From IMG/VR virus record IMGVR_UViG_3300024265_000136, positions 1-37,356 of that record: 37,356 bases of DNA; one strand, 5' to 3'. This document shows positions 20,784 to 29,770 of the stretch, in pieces. The DNA is from a virus. Numbering within the stretch: the first letter of the stretch is position 1; each line of letters begins with the position of its first letter. Below the pieces are notes generated by a model. It was given only the letters and a program-made list of their open reading frames with translations, was not told where the DNA came from and searched no databases. Both the position numbers and the translations under genes were made by a program.

Positions 20784-21775
20784 TGGGATCATTACCTATC
20801 GGTCTGAGTGCATCACGGGGAGCGGCTATATTAGGTATGTCAAAATGGTCTACTCCATTCGAGACATGGCAAAAAATCAAAGAGGAACAACAGCCCGGAT
20901 TCAACAAAGCGCACGGCTATGTTTTACCCGAATTCAAAGATACTCCTTTTTTACACTGGGGCCATGCTTTTGAGGATGCAGTTATAAAATTGGCGGAGAA
21001 AACACAGCACAGCAAAATTATCGACCGGGAAAAAGCATACGTCTTCAAGGATTTTATTACCTGCCATATAGATGGTAAATATAAAACAGGCGCTTATCTA
21101 CATGAAGGGAAAACCACGAATGCTTTCATATTCAACAATTCCTGGGGAGATCCCGGATCAAATCGGATCCCGAGAGAATATAATATCCAGACACAGCACC
21201 AGATGCTATGCACCGGAGCGTATGAGGTAATTGTCAGCGTATTGGTATTTCCTCGCATGGTTACAGACTGGGAGGCGGCGGGCTGGTATCCCGGACATGC
21301 CGGATCAAAATGGTATTTGCAGAACGATAAATTGAAAAGCGGAATCAAACCGTATCGATGGGCTGAGATATTATCCGAGATGGGGTATTTCCACCAATAC
21401 CACATAAAAAGAAACCAAGAATTAATCGATCTGATGATCAAAAAATATGCCGACTTCTGGGCAGATCATATCATAACAGATATACCACCCGAACCCAAAA
21501 ACTACGATGATATTAAAAGGCTCTGCCCTGAACCAAAGGGGACGATAGTAGCGAGCGACCAAGTGGAACGATGGTGTTATGAATATAAAGAGATCGGCGA
21601 GGAGTTAGGCACTAAAGGCACGCTAAAAAAACGGCGTGAACAGCTCAAAGTCATGATCTTAGATTGGATGCGTAAACAGGATTCCTGCATCGACGATGAT
21701 AGCCGGGAGCGTACGATCCTACGCAACAGCCGGGGCAATAAACTTATCGGTTTTAACGGGAAGATGTTAAGATGA
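20783..21775 (+). CDS. YqaJ-like viral recombinase/exonuclease
   Basis: The 330 residues start at the TAATG junction (MGSLPIGLSASRGAAILGMS). A PD-(D/E)xK nuclease of the YqaJ/lambda-exo type: GLSASRGAAILGMSKWSTPFETW, then FLHWGHAFEDAV, the active-site pair HIDGKY (Asp) and HEGKTT (E-x-K), then IQTQHQML and a late helical region. It resects double-stranded ends for annealing-type recombination. No annealing protein (Bet/RecT) is recognisable beside it; the Gp3/RDF-like gene occupies the usual partner slot. Confidence 0.85.
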   Translation: MGSLPIGLSASRGAAILGMSKWSTPFETWQKIKEEQQPGFNKAHGYVLPEFKDTPFLHWGHAFEDAVIKLAEKTQHSKIIDREKAYVFKDFITCHIDGKYKTGAYLHEGKTTNAFIFNNSWGDPGSNRIPREYNIQTQHQMLCTGAYEVIVSVLVFPRMVTDWEAAGWYPGHAGSKWYLQNDKLKSGIKPYRWAEILSEMGYFHQYHIKRNQELIDLMIKKYADFWADHIITDIPPEPKNYDDIKRLCPEPKGTIVASDQVERWCYEYKEIGEELGTKGTLKKRREQLKVMILDWMRKQDSCIDDDSRERTILRNSRGNKLIGFNGKMLR

Positions 21776-21827
21776 CTGATGATACAAGACCATTTCCAAT
21801 TCAAGCGGAAGGCTTAAATCAAAAGCG

Positions 21828-21992
21828 GTGCACTGTTCCCTGGTGCTTGCTGAGATTGCATATGAATATTACTCAAGTCGATACGGGAAGGAACAATCAT
21901 TAGAGCGATTGGCAGAGCGGGGCGGGTTTGGGCGTTTTGAGCTTGTTGAGTTTATAAGAAGAGATATAAAAGGAATTAAGGAGCACTCATGA
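21828..21992 (+). CDS. Conserved small phage protein (YGKEQSLERLAERGGFG motif)
   Basis: From GTG 21828, the 54 residues read VHCSLVLAEIAYEYYSSRYGKEQSLERLAERGGFGRFELVEFIRR. The core, especially SLERLAERGGFG, is a pattern I know from short phage proteins of unknown role. The stop overlaps the next ATG. The start is doubtful: a competing 43-codon ORF in another frame (ATG 21772 to 21903) is coupled to the upstream stop. Either that ORF is a leader or the two are joined by frameshifting. Confidence 0.6.
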   Translation: MHCSLVLAEIAYEYYSSRYGKEQSLERLAERGGFGRFELVEFIRRDIKGIKEHS

Positions 21993-22180
21993 AACAATAC
22001 AAAAAAGACAGCGTATTGAATCGGATAATCGAGAATACCAGGAAAAAGCAGGCCAAGAAAGACGACGTTAAATATATGCCGCTTACCGGTAGACCTAGCT
22101 CAAAGATGGTCAAACAATTATTACGGAATCAATTACGGATATCTATCCGTAAAAATATAAATAAAAGGAGAGCAGCATGA
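21989..22180 (+). CDS. Hypothetical lysine/arginine-rich protein
   Basis: The 63 residues are coupled by ATGA to both neighbours, with GGAG upstream. It is strongly basic (MKQYKKDSVLNRIIENTRKKQAKK ... QLRISIRKNINKRRAA) and without cysteine. It is probably a nucleic-acid-binding accessory of the recombination genes; unproven. Confidence 0.55.
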   Translation: MKQYKKDSVLNRIIENTRKKQAKKDDVKYMPLTGRPSSKMVKQLLRNQLRISIRKNINKRRAA

Positions 22181-23127
22181 TTAAAAACGGACTATCACCC
22201 AGACTCGCAGAAATCGGAAAAATTAAGATCGGGGGCCACGGGGAAAAGCGGCAATCAAAGGCCGGCAAAGACTACCGGCTACCAGTGCGCTATGATCATT
22301 TTGTAGTTACTACCACCGAAAAAGGGCCGGATGATAACTATATCATTGACGGCGAGATAATGCGGCAGTTAGGGAAGGAACCGAAGGAAATTCCGATCCG
22401 GCTTATTTTCGATGATATTGATATGAATTTTTACACATCTTTTCAGCTTTACGAAGGCCATAAATTACGCTGCAAGGGCGACGGCGAACGGGCTATATGG
22501 TATGGCGAGAATAAAGAGGAAAAATCAATCAAGTGTGATCCGGCAATATGCAAATTTGCCCAACCAGACGCTAAGGGCGCTACGAAGTGCAAAATATCAG
22601 GTATCCTGTCCTGTATGCTCACCTCTTCGATGGATATAGGAGGAGTATATCGGTTTAGAACTCACGGCTGGAATTCCGTATCGAATATTTTAGCCTCCTT
22701 GCAGTTCATCAGCGAGAATACAAATGGCGTTTTGATGGGATTACCGCTAAAATTAAAAATGCTGAAAAAATCCACCCAGGAACACGGGAACGTTAACACC
22801 GTTACAATCGTACTCGACGGCATAGAAATGATCAAAATGCGGGAATTGGCGTTGGGAGAATACCGCAACCGGGCCGAGTTGGGAATTAATATGCGACAAA
22901 TTGAACAGCGTGCCGTATCTGCCGGATTTATGGAGGATAAGGACGATCCGGTTGATATATCTGAAGAGTTTTACCCGCCTGTAGAGGCTGACAGTGGCGC
23001 ACCCTCCCCAGATGATAAACCCGAACCTGAACCCGAGCCCGGCACATCGGCCTCAGAAATAAAAATCGAACTGGAGAAAGAACCGGAAAAAGAGGATAAA
23101 ACCGAGGGAGAATTAGGATTGTTTTAA
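22177..23127 (+). CDS. Gp3-like / recombination-directionality-factor family protein
   Basis: The 316 residues follow a family typified by phiC31 gp3. The N-terminus is GLSPRLAEIGKIKIGG, then RYDHFVVTT, IPIRLIFDDIDMNFYTSFQLYEGHKLRCKGDG, a cysteine cluster CDPAICKFA...CKISGILSCML, and GGVYRFRTHGWNSVSNI. The C-terminal 70 residues are acidic and proline-rich (PEPEPEPG), as in ssDNA-binding protein tails. In actinophages the family acts as integrase directionality factor; in other phages it sits in replication modules and may bind DNA. With no integrase here, a replication or recombination role next to the YqaJ nuclease seems likelier. Confidence 0.75.
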   Translation: MIKNGLSPRLAEIGKIKIGGHGEKRQSKAGKDYRLPVRYDHFVVTTTEKGPDDNYIIDGEIMRQLGKEPKEIPIRLIFDDIDMNFYTSFQLYEGHKLRCKGDGERAIWYGENKEEKSIKCDPAICKFAQPDAKGATKCKISGILSCMLTSSMDIGGVYRFRTHGWNSVSNILASLQFISENTNGVLMGLPLKLKMLKKSTQEHGNVNTVTIVLDGIEMIKMRELALGEYRNRAELGINMRQIEQRAVSAGFMEDKDDPVDISEEFYPPVEADSGAPSPDDKPEPEPEPGTSASEIKIELEKEPEKEDKTEGELGLF

Positions 23128-23135
23128 AATATTAT

Positions 23136-23157
23136 GCCCCTGCCATGAGGTGGGGGC
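23136..23157 (+). promoter_or_regulatory. Hairpin presenting the primase start codon in its loop
   Basis: GCCCCTGCC (23136-23144) pairs with GGTGGGGGC (23149-23157), a 9-bp stem with two G-U pairs. The tetraloop ATGA contains the ATG at 23145. It lies 8 nt after the previous stop and lacks a T-run. It would strongly reduce initiation at 23145 unless opened. Confidence 0.55.
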
Positions 23158-25835
23158 CGTTAAGCGGGGGAGCTTTGACAGATACAAAAAAATATAAACC
23201 GTACTTAAAAAAATATCTGTCCTTAAAAGGGATTGAAATAAAAAATATCGACGGCGCACAGCGGATGCGATGTTTAAATCATAATGATGAACACCCATCG
23301 GCTATCGTTTACGCTGAAACTGTACATTGCCCGGTATGTTCGCTCACCTGGGATATATTTGAGATTGCCGGGTTATTATGCGGGCATACTAAATTCCCCG
23401 ATAAATTAAAAGAGGTGCAAAAGACGCTAAATATCTCCCCGGATGAAATACCACCCGTCGTAAAAAAAACGCAAAAGGTAGAAAGATTAGGGAAGAAGAA
23501 AACCTTTGCCGTCCCCGTCCCGGTATCTATCGGGAAAGCTAACGATATTTTTAATCGCAAAATGCTTACTGAGAGAGCGATAAAATATAAATGGGGAACT
23601 GAAATAACCGATGCCTGGCCATATAAAAATAGCAAGGGCGATGTAATCCTTGTCGACATCCGCTTCCAGGGCGGAGAACGTGAAAAAAACATCATATCCT
23701 TCTATTACGATGGTAAAAATGTAATTTCAAAAAACTATCCGATTATACTTTTTAATCTGGACCTTATAGCTACCGACAAAACAAAACCAATATTGATCCA
23801 TGAAGGCGCTAAATGTGCGGATGCTGCAAGTGTGCTCCCCGGATTTATCTCTACTGCCTGGAATGGTGGCGCTAAAAAATGTCAATATGCAAACTGGAGC
23901 GCCCTGCAGGACAGGGATATATTTATCTGGCCGGATGATGACGAACCGGGCATAGCCGCTGCTTTTATGATCAAAAGCAAATTACCGCACGCTAAAATTA
24001 TCCCTCCATCCATAAGGGCAAGGGAAATAAAACCAACCGGAGCGGATATAGTCGAGGTGCTGCAAATAGCAACACCTGAAGAAATCGAGAAATATATCTT
24101 AGAGTCAAAAGGTATGGAGCCTGTAAGTAAGATCCCTCCTACTGCTCCCCCGGTAGGCAATCAGAAAACCGGCTCCATTCCTGATGATTCTATCCCTCCC
24201 TCAAATAATGACGGCACTACAGATAGGAGAGAATTACCATTCCGTATCCTGGGAACCGCCGACGATGGAAAAGCTTACTTCCTTGACCGCCATGAGCGAC
24301 TTTACAATACCAAACTAGATACATTGTGCAAACAAAAACTGCTCTGCTTAGCTCCCCGGATCTGGTGGAAAAACCAATACTCATACGACGGGAAATTATC
24401 CTGGGATCAGGCATGCGATGAAATGATCGAGCTTGCCGGTAAGGTTGATTTTAACGCTGAGAGTGTCAGGGGCCGGGGAGCATGGAAAGAGGCAGGCGAT
24501 AAATATTGTTATAATGACGGGCATATTATCATAGGTGACCATGATCCGAAAAAGCTATATCTGAAAAAAACACAAAAAGATATTGGATTATCGACAGAAC
24601 CAATAACAGAAAACAATCTAAAATTAATGGCGGCAGCTATACAAAACCTGTCTTTTCAGACGTCCGCAGATGCCATCCGTTGCATGGCCTGGGCTACAAT
24701 CGCACCATTCGGCGGAGCATTACCCTGGAGACCGGCTTTCCTTCTTACCGGTGACTCCGGAAGCGGTAAAACTACAGTTGCAAATCATATCATCCGTCCG
24801 TTGGCCTCCCCGGAATGGCTGGAGGGTGGAGAAACTACAGTTGCCGGAGTTAGAGGATCGACAAAAAACGATACTGAACCGGTAATATTTGAAGAAGCGG
24901 AAGCCGGGATTGATAAAAAGGGCAGAAACAGGGAAGATTTATTCTCTCTTATGGTATCATCGACTTCAGACGATGCACCGGATGCCAGGAAAGGCACGAA
25001 AGATCAGGGATATACGAATTATGGCATGTGTAAAATGTTTGGTTTTATATCCATATCAACAGAGGTCGAATCGGCTGCGGCGCTGAATCGTCTTATATGG
25101 ATTAATATGAAACGTGCCTATGATTCCGCGGAAGCATGGTTACAAAAAGAAAAAGATTTAATCAATATAATGACGCCCGAAAATTGTAATGGCCTGCGCT
25201 CCAAAACCTGGCGGGAATTACCTGTTGTTTTAAGCATGATGAAACCGATTGCTACTATTATACAGGCTCATACGAAAAAGGATTATCGTTTTGCCTATGC
25301 TGAGGCAATTCTACTCTCTACATATTTTGTAGTATGGGAGAATATAACAGATCCGGCAGACAAGGAAATGATTAAATTCATTAAAGAATTTTATTCCTGG
25401 CAGCCGCCCGAAGATAAACGGGATGAAACCGAGGAATTGATTGACCGGCTATTAGATGAATCTGTCCAATTGCATAATTCCAGGGGCGTTTATTTACCAT
25501 TAAGAGAGATTTTAAAAGCTCTCTTTACTGGACAACTCGAAACCGGCGGGGATCTCGACTATGAAGATATGAAGGAATTATCTAAAAAAGAATTGATCGA
25601 CTTCAAGCGCACAGCTCACAGATATGGACTCGGCCTGGTATCCGGCACATCCGATATTGCAGTAGCAACCAATCATCATGAAATAATGCGGATATTAAAT
25701 CGAGGGCCTGGGTATCAAAGGCAATTATGGAGGCATAAAAGTATAGTCGATAAAAACCGACGTGTAACAATCGCCGGTAAAACCAGGACTTGCGTAGTCC
25801 TGAAGGATATTATTGCAGCGGAGGTCCCGATATGA
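23145..25835 (+). CDS. Primase-helicase (zinc finger, TOPRIM, helicase)
   Basis: A large replication protein of 896 residues. An N-terminal CHC2-like zinc finger has Cys43, His46, Cys62 and Cys65. A TOPRIM-type primase domain has ILIHEGAKCADAAS (Glu220) and FIWPDDDEPG (about 260-269). A proline-rich linker (about 320-360) follows. The D5/DUF927-like ATPase has LLTGDSGSGKTT (about 533-543), VIFEEAEAG as Walker B and an ISTE..AALNRL sensor stretch. It primes and unwinds phage DNA. The ATG at 23145 is inside a strong hairpin without a ribosome site. A TTG at 23175 preceded by GGGGGAG is an alternative. Confidence 0.85.
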   Translation: MRWGPLSGGALTDTKKYKPYLKKYLSLKGIEIKNIDGAQRMRCLNHNDEHPSAIVYAETVHCPVCSLTWDIFEIAGLLCGHTKFPDKLKEVQKTLNISPDEIPPVVKKTQKVERLGKKKTFAVPVPVSIGKANDIFNRKMLTERAIKYKWGTEITDAWPYKNSKGDVILVDIRFQGGEREKNIISFYYDGKNVISKNYPIILFNLDLIATDKTKPILIHEGAKCADAASVLPGFISTAWNGGAKKCQYANWSALQDRDIFIWPDDDEPGIAAAFMIKSKLPHAKIIPPSIRAREIKPTGADIVEVLQIATPEEIEKYILESKGMEPVSKIPPTAPPVGNQKTGSIPDDSIPPSNNDGTTDRRELPFRILGTADDGKAYFLDRHERLYNTKLDTLCKQKLLCLAPRIWWKNQYSYDGKLSWDQACDEMIELAGKVDFNAESVRGRGAWKEAGDKYCYNDGHIIIGDHDPKKLYLKKTQKDIGLSTEPITENNLKLMAAAIQNLSFQTSADAIRCMAWATIAPFGGALPWRPAFLLTGDSGSGKTTVANHIIRPLASPEWLEGGETTVAGVRGSTKNDTEPVIFEEAEAGIDKKGRNREDLFSLMVSSTSDDAPDARKGTKDQGYTNYGMCKMFGFISISTEVESAAALNRLIWINMKRAYDSAEAWLQKEKDLINIMTPENCNGLRSKTWRELPVVLSMMKPIATIIQAHTKKDYRFAYAEAILLSTYFVVWENITDPADKEMIKFIKEFYSWQPPEDKRDETEELIDRLLDESVQLHNSRGVYLPLREILKALFTGQLETGGDLDYEDMKELSKKELIDFKRTAHRYGLGLVSGTSDIAVATNHHEIMRILNRGPGYQRQLWRHKSIVDKNRRVTIAGKTRTCVVLKDIIAAEVPI

Positions 25836-26032
25836 TAAGCGATACAACACGGCATAAATGGAGAATACGAACTGATTATTTAATTGATCGAGATGATAAA
25901 TTAAATGACTGGGAATTAGGATTTATTGAGAATATGGATAGAATATTAGATCGGGGCGGAGATTTATCTATTGCTCAATCTTTTAAACTAGGCGAGATAT
26001 TTAAACGAATAGATAAGGAGGACACGGTATAA
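25832..26032 (+). CDS. Hypothetical small protein
   Basis: The 66 residues start at ATG 25832 (GGAGG 7 nt upstream; ATGA overlap with the primase stop). HKWRIRTDYLIDRDDKLNDWELGFIENMDRILDRGGDLSIAQSFKLGEIFKRI is a helical acidic/basic sequence. Similar short proteins (WE..F..sl...L..g..LS..Q...L..I) accompany phage helicases and primases. It is probably a replication accessory. Confidence 0.6.
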   Translation: MISDTTRHKWRIRTDYLIDRDDKLNDWELGFIENMDRILDRGGDLSIAQSFKLGEIFKRIDKEDTV

Positions 26033-26160
26033 TGAAAAAGAAAAAACGAATCAAAATAATAGCCACATCACCTGCTAAAAAATTATCGAGAAAACAGAAA
26101 AAACTATTTAAAAAAATAGTAATGGAAGAAAATGAATGGCAAGGGAAGATAGTTGAATGA
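26032..26160 (+). CDS. Tiny lysine-rich protein
   Basis: A 42-residue ORF from the TAATG junction at 26032, with GGAGGACACGGTATA upstream. Twelve or more lysines (MKKKKRIKIIATSPAKKLSRKQKK), then MEENEWQGK. The stop overlaps the next ATG. It probably binds nucleic acid. Confidence 0.5.
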   Translation: MKKKKRIKIIATSPAKKLSRKQKKLFKKIVMEENEWQGKIVE

Positions 26161-26327
26161 TCTGTCCGATATGCGGAAAGGAAAACACTGATAACCGGCC
26201 GTTAAATATTGATGGTGAAGTGAAATTCGGCGGTTGTCAAGAGTGTTGGGAAAAACAGGTAGATGAGGATTGGCATGGTCAGGTAATGGCCATCAGTCAA
26301 ATTATGTTACAGGAGGATACGGTATGA
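26157..26327 (+). CDS. Small zinc-knuckle protein
   Basis: The 56 residues from ATG 26157 start MICPICGKEN and have GGCQECWEKQ later, two CxxC pairs forming one zinc site. The end (MAISQIMLQEDTV) is helical. It is coupled on both sides by ATGA overlaps. Confidence 0.6.
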   Translation: MICPICGKENTDNRPLNIDGEVKFGGCQECWEKQVDEDWHGQVMAISQIMLQEDTV

Positions 26328-26560
26328 CCGGCAAAGAGTATAAAGACAAAGCGATTGAGTTGTTTAAAAGTGGGAAAGCGACCGAGGAACAATGGCAAGA
26401 ATTAGGGGAGGCGCTATTGTATGTAAGCGAGTCTTGTGGGGAGAAAATTGAAGCAATCGATAATACAATTGATCCGATACCAACGGGAATGTGCTCAACT
26501 TGCTATTATGATAATCCTGAAGATGCGGTTATCTGCGAAAATTGCAAGGGGGAGTTATGA
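26324..26560 (+). CDS. Hypothetical protein with C-terminal zinc ribbon
   Basis: The 78 residues start at 26324 (ATGA; GGAGG upstream). The helical N-terminus (KEYKDKAIELFKSGKATEEQWQELGEALLYVSE) is followed by CSTCYYDNPEDAVICENCKG, a RanBP2/zinc-ribbon type C-x2-C...C-x2-C. Function unknown. Confidence 0.6.
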   Translation: MTGKEYKDKAIELFKSGKATEEQWQELGEALLYVSESCGEKIEAIDNTIDPIPTGMCSTCYYDNPEDAVICENCKGEL

Positions 26561-26751
26561 GCCAGTCAACCGAAAAACGGGCACGGCGGGCATGGCAAAA
26601 GAGAATGGATAAAATTGCTGGACAGGATTGGAGGCTATATCTGCATAAATCCGAACGAAAACTAAAATGCTACCGGCGGATCATAATTGCTCTATTTGTC
26701 CTGATTGCTATATTATGGGTATGCTTATTCTGGCTATTATACGGAGGATAA
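26557..26751 (+). CDS. Small tail-anchored membrane protein
   Basis: The 64 residues have a basic helical N-terminus (EKRARRAWQKRMDKIAG) and one C-terminal membrane helix (IIIALFVLIAILWVCLFWLLYGG). It is an isolated membrane protein among replication genes; possible roles are membrane tethering or exclusion. Unproven. Confidence 0.55.
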   Translation: MSQSTEKRARRAWQKRMDKIAGQDWRLYLHKSERKLKCYRRIIIALFVLIAILWVCLFWLLYGG

Positions 26752-26752
26752 C

Positions 26753-26962
26753 GTGAATATAACCGAGACAATAGCAATCCAATATTTGACTGGCATAACA
26801 CAATCTTTAAAAGCGAAAATAGAAGTAGCTGATTCACAGACTGAAGAGGAAATGAAGAAAGAATCAGCTTTATACGTTGCGCAGGAAGAACGAATGTTAT
26901 GTAAATGTTTGGAAATAGTAATATCAAAAGCTAAGGCCAATATACTGTTTAAAAATGGTTGA
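26753..26962 (+). CDS. Hypothetical helical protein
   Basis: A GTG start at 26753 is chosen because GGAGG lies 5 nt upstream and the earlier in-frame TTG lies within the previous gene. The 69 residues are helical (NITETIAIQYLTGITQSLKAKIEVADSQTEEEMKKE) with a Cys pair (MLCKCLEIVISKAKANI). It is the last gene before the 26981 promoter. Confidence 0.5.
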   Translation: MNITETIAIQYLTGITQSLKAKIEVADSQTEEEMKKESALYVAQEERMLCKCLEIVISKAKANILFKNG

Positions 26963-26980
26963 TGGGGTTGTTTTACAGAC

Positions 26981-27009
26981 TTGACAGTATAGCTACAGGG
27001 CTGTATGAT
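26981..27009 (+). promoter_or_regulatory. Internal sigma70-type promoter with flanking TATAGCTA inverted repeat
   Basis: TTGACA (26981-26986), 17 nt, TATGAT (27004-27009). TATAGCTA at 26988-26995 and its mirror TAGCTATA at 27024-27031 flank the -10 and +1, a candidate operator pair for the RHH-like protein encoded at 27054. Confidence 0.7.
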
Positions 27010-27053
27010 TTAATACGTTCCGATAGCTATATTGAGATATAAGAGAGGTTTAT

Positions 27054-27278
27054 ATGCAGACAAGTTTTAAAATTAATGATGATTGGTTAATAAGAATTAA
27101 AAATCTTATTACAGGCACCGAAACAGTTAGTCTATTTTGTTATCATGCTATGGAAGAGAAAGTCAAGCGGATGGAATCACGTAATGAACGGGCACGGATG
27201 CAATTGGCTGTTAAGGATAAAAATATCTTAAAGCCAATCATAGAAGAGATTTTACAGGAACGGGGGGAGAGGGAATGA
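27054..27278 (+). CDS. RHH-like regulator
   Basis: The 74 residues have GAGAGG upstream. The N-terminus TSFKINDDWLIRIKNLITGTETVSLFCYHAMEEKVKRMESRN shows strand, helix, turn, helix spacing like RHH proteins. A basic helical tail follows (ERARMQLAVKDKNILKPIIEEIL). It is the first gene after a promoter flanked by an inverted repeat and is coupled to the helicase-methyltransferase gene (ATGA). RHH assignment is likely but not certain. Confidence 0.6.
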   Translation: MQTSFKINDDWLIRIKNLITGTETVSLFCYHAMEEKVKRMESRNERARMQLAVKDKNILKPIIEEILQERGERE

Positions 27279-29770
27279 ATTACATCGACTTTTTAAAAAG
27301 CAAAATTGAAATTGCACCTGAAAACGGATTTGATATATCGTTAGATGAAATAAATCCTATTTGCAAACCACATCAAAAAGATGTTATTAAATGGGCGATT
27401 AAGGGCGGCAGACGTGCGCTATTTGAATCATTTGGATTAGGTAAAACGATTCAACAGCTTGAAATATTACGGATCATTTTAAAAAAGGAAGGCGGGAAAG
27501 CCCTTGTTATCTGTCCTCTGGGAGTGCGGCAAGAGTTCAGGCATGATGCTGAAGTACTTTTAAATATGTCAGTAGAATATGTTAAAACTCAAACTCATAT
27601 TGATAACGCTAAAGCGGATATTTTAATTTGCAATTATGAGCCTGTAAGAGATGAGAAAATAAATCCCCGGCAGTTTATGGCTGTATCTTTAGATGAAGCA
27701 TCGATATTACGTTCTTATGGATCAAAAACCTATCAGACATTTCTACAATTATTTAAAGATGTACAATATAAGTTTGTCTGTACAGCTACACCATCGCCTA
27801 ATAAATATAAAGAGCTTATTCATTATGGCGGATATTTAGAAATGATGGATACCGGCCAGGCGCTGACAAGATTTTTTCAAAGAGATTCGACAAAAGCAAA
27901 TAATTTGACCTTGTATCCTCATAAGGAAAAAGAATTCTGGCTATGGATGAGTACCTGGGCGGTATTTATAACAAAACCTTCTGACCTTGGCTATTCTGAT
28001 GAAGGATACGATCTGCCAGAAATGAATATTATCTATCATAAAGTTGAAGTTGATCATTCAACTGCAGGGACCGAGAAAGACGGACAGGTTAAAATGTTTA
28101 GAGAAGCAGCTCTGGGCTTAAAAGATGCTGCAAAAGAAAAAAGAGATTCAAGAATCGGGCGTGTTAATAAAATGGTAGAGATATTAAATAAATATCCCGA
28201 TGATAGTTTCATTTTATGGCATGATCAAGAAGCAGAGAGACATACTATTAAAAAAGCATGGCCAGAAGCATTAGAAGTTTACGGTTCCCAGGATATGGAA
28301 TTAAGGGAAGAAAGGGTTACCGATTTTTCGCATGGTAAATTTAAATACTTGGCTACAAAACCCATCCTGTCAGGATCCGGTTCCAATTTCCAAAGATATT
28401 GCCATAGTGCTATTTTCGTAGGGATTGGATACAAATTCAATGATTTTATCCAGGCCATTCATAGGATACAAAGATTTTTACAAAAGGAAAAAGTTAAAAT
28501 CCATGTTATTTACACCGAAAGTGAACAGACTATTTTAGACACACTTTTAAAGAAATGGGCACAACACAAAAATCTTGCTGTAGAAATGGTATCTATAATA
28601 AAAGAATATGGTTTATCATCGACCGATATAATGGATAAACTTGCCCGAACTATAGGCTGTAAAAGAGAAATTGTTAAAGGAGAGAGATTTGAAGTTATTT
28701 TAAATGATACGATTTTAGAAAGCACAAATATAAAAAGCAATTCAGTCGATATGCTTTTAACATCAATTCCCTTTTCAAATCATTACGAATATACACCATC
28801 CTATAATGATCTCGGACATAATGAAAATAATAAAAGATTTTTTGAGCAAATGGATTATTTATCACCTGAGCTATTGAGGATATTAAAGCCTGGTCGTGTC
28901 TATGCCTGCCATGTAAAAGATAGGGTATTATTCGGCAATACCACCGGTTATGGTATGCCGTCAATGGATCCGTTTCATGCTGAAACTATTAATCATTACC
29001 GCAAGCACGGATTTATATATTTTGGTATGATAACAATTGTAACCGATGTAGTAAGAGAAAATAATCAAACCTATAGATTGGGATGGACTGAAAATAGTAA
29101 AGACGGAACTAAAATGGGCGTCGGTTGTCCAGAATATATTTTACTTTTTAGAAAATTGCCGACCGATACAACAAGAGCCTATGCCGATAATCCGGTTGCA
29201 AAACCGAAAACTGAATATACCCGTGGACAGTGGCAGATAGATGCTCACTCTTTGTGGAGAAGCGATGGAAATAGACTGTTAACGTCGGATGATTTCAAAA
29301 GCGTGCCGGTATCTGAAATGCAGGCATTATATAGAAAATGGAGCCGTAAGAATCTTTACGATTATAAAAAGCATGTTGAACTTGCCGATAGTTTAGATGA
29401 TAGAGATAGTTTGCCTGCATCGTTTATGGTCATCGCTCCAGGGTCACATAATGACGATGTCTGGGATGATGTAAATAGGATGCTGACATTAAACACTCAA
29501 CAGACACAAAAGCAAAAGCAAAACCATATCTGTCCGTTACAATTCGATATTGTAGATAGATTGATTGATCGATATACCAATAAGGGAGAATTAATACATG
29601 ATCCATTCGGCGGCTTATTTACCGTGCCATATAGAGCTATTAAAAAAGGAAGGCGGGGATCATCGGTAGAATTAAACTCTGAATATTTTAGAGATGGTAT
29701 CCCTTATCTAAAAGCAATTGAATTAGAAGTGTCCGCTCCCTCTCTGTTTGACATGGAAGAGGTCTGCTAA
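27275..29770 (+). CDS. SNF2/DEAD-type helicase fused to DNA methyltransferase
   Basis: Two modules in 831 residues. Residues 1-460 form a superfamily 2 helicase: ALFESFGLGKTIQQ (Walker A, 48-61), LDEAS (139-143) in place of DEAH, CTATPSP, and a late AIHRIQRFLQ motif VI. Residues 480-831 form an N6/N4-type DNA methyltransferase. It has TSIPFSNHYEY at about 495 (a variant of DPPY), ENNQTYRLGW, and DPFGG at about 775 as the SAM-binding motif I, with a permuted order. Single-chain helicase-MTases occur in phages. The helicase could scan or open DNA for modification. Motif IV lacks the usual D and PPY. It overlaps the next helicase by one base. Confidence 0.85.
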   Translation: MNYIDFLKSKIEIAPENGFDISLDEINPICKPHQKDVIKWAIKGGRRALFESFGLGKTIQQLEILRIILKKEGGKALVICPLGVRQEFRHDAEVLLNMSVEYVKTQTHIDNAKADILICNYEPVRDEKINPRQFMAVSLDEASILRSYGSKTYQTFLQLFKDVQYKFVCTATPSPNKYKELIHYGGYLEMMDTGQALTRFFQRDSTKANNLTLYPHKEKEFWLWMSTWAVFITKPSDLGYSDEGYDLPEMNIIYHKVEVDHSTAGTEKDGQVKMFREAALGLKDAAKEKRDSRIGRVNKMVEILNKYPDDSFILWHDQEAERHTIKKAWPEALEVYGSQDMELREERVTDFSHGKFKYLATKPILSGSGSNFQRYCHSAIFVGIGYKFNDFIQAIHRIQRFLQKEKVKIHVIYTESEQTILDTLLKKWAQHKNLAVEMVSIIKEYGLSSTDIMDKLARTIGCKREIVKGERFEVILNDTILESTNIKSNSVDMLLTSIPFSNHYEYTPSYNDLGHNENNKRFFEQMDYLSPELLRILKPGRVYACHVKDRVLFGNTTGYGMPSMDPFHAETINHYRKHGFIYFGMITIVTDVVRENNQTYRLGWTENSKDGTKMGVGCPEYILLFRKLPTDTTRAYADNPVAKPKTEYTRGQWQIDAHSLWRSDGNRLLTSDDFKSVPVSEMQALYRKWSRKNLYDYKKHVELADSLDDRDSLPASFMVIAPGSHNDDVWDDVNRMLTLNTQQTQKQKQNHICPLQFDIVDRLIDRYTNKGELIHDPFGGLFTVPYRAIKKGRRGSSVELNSEYFRDGIPYLKAIELEVSAPSLFDMEEVC

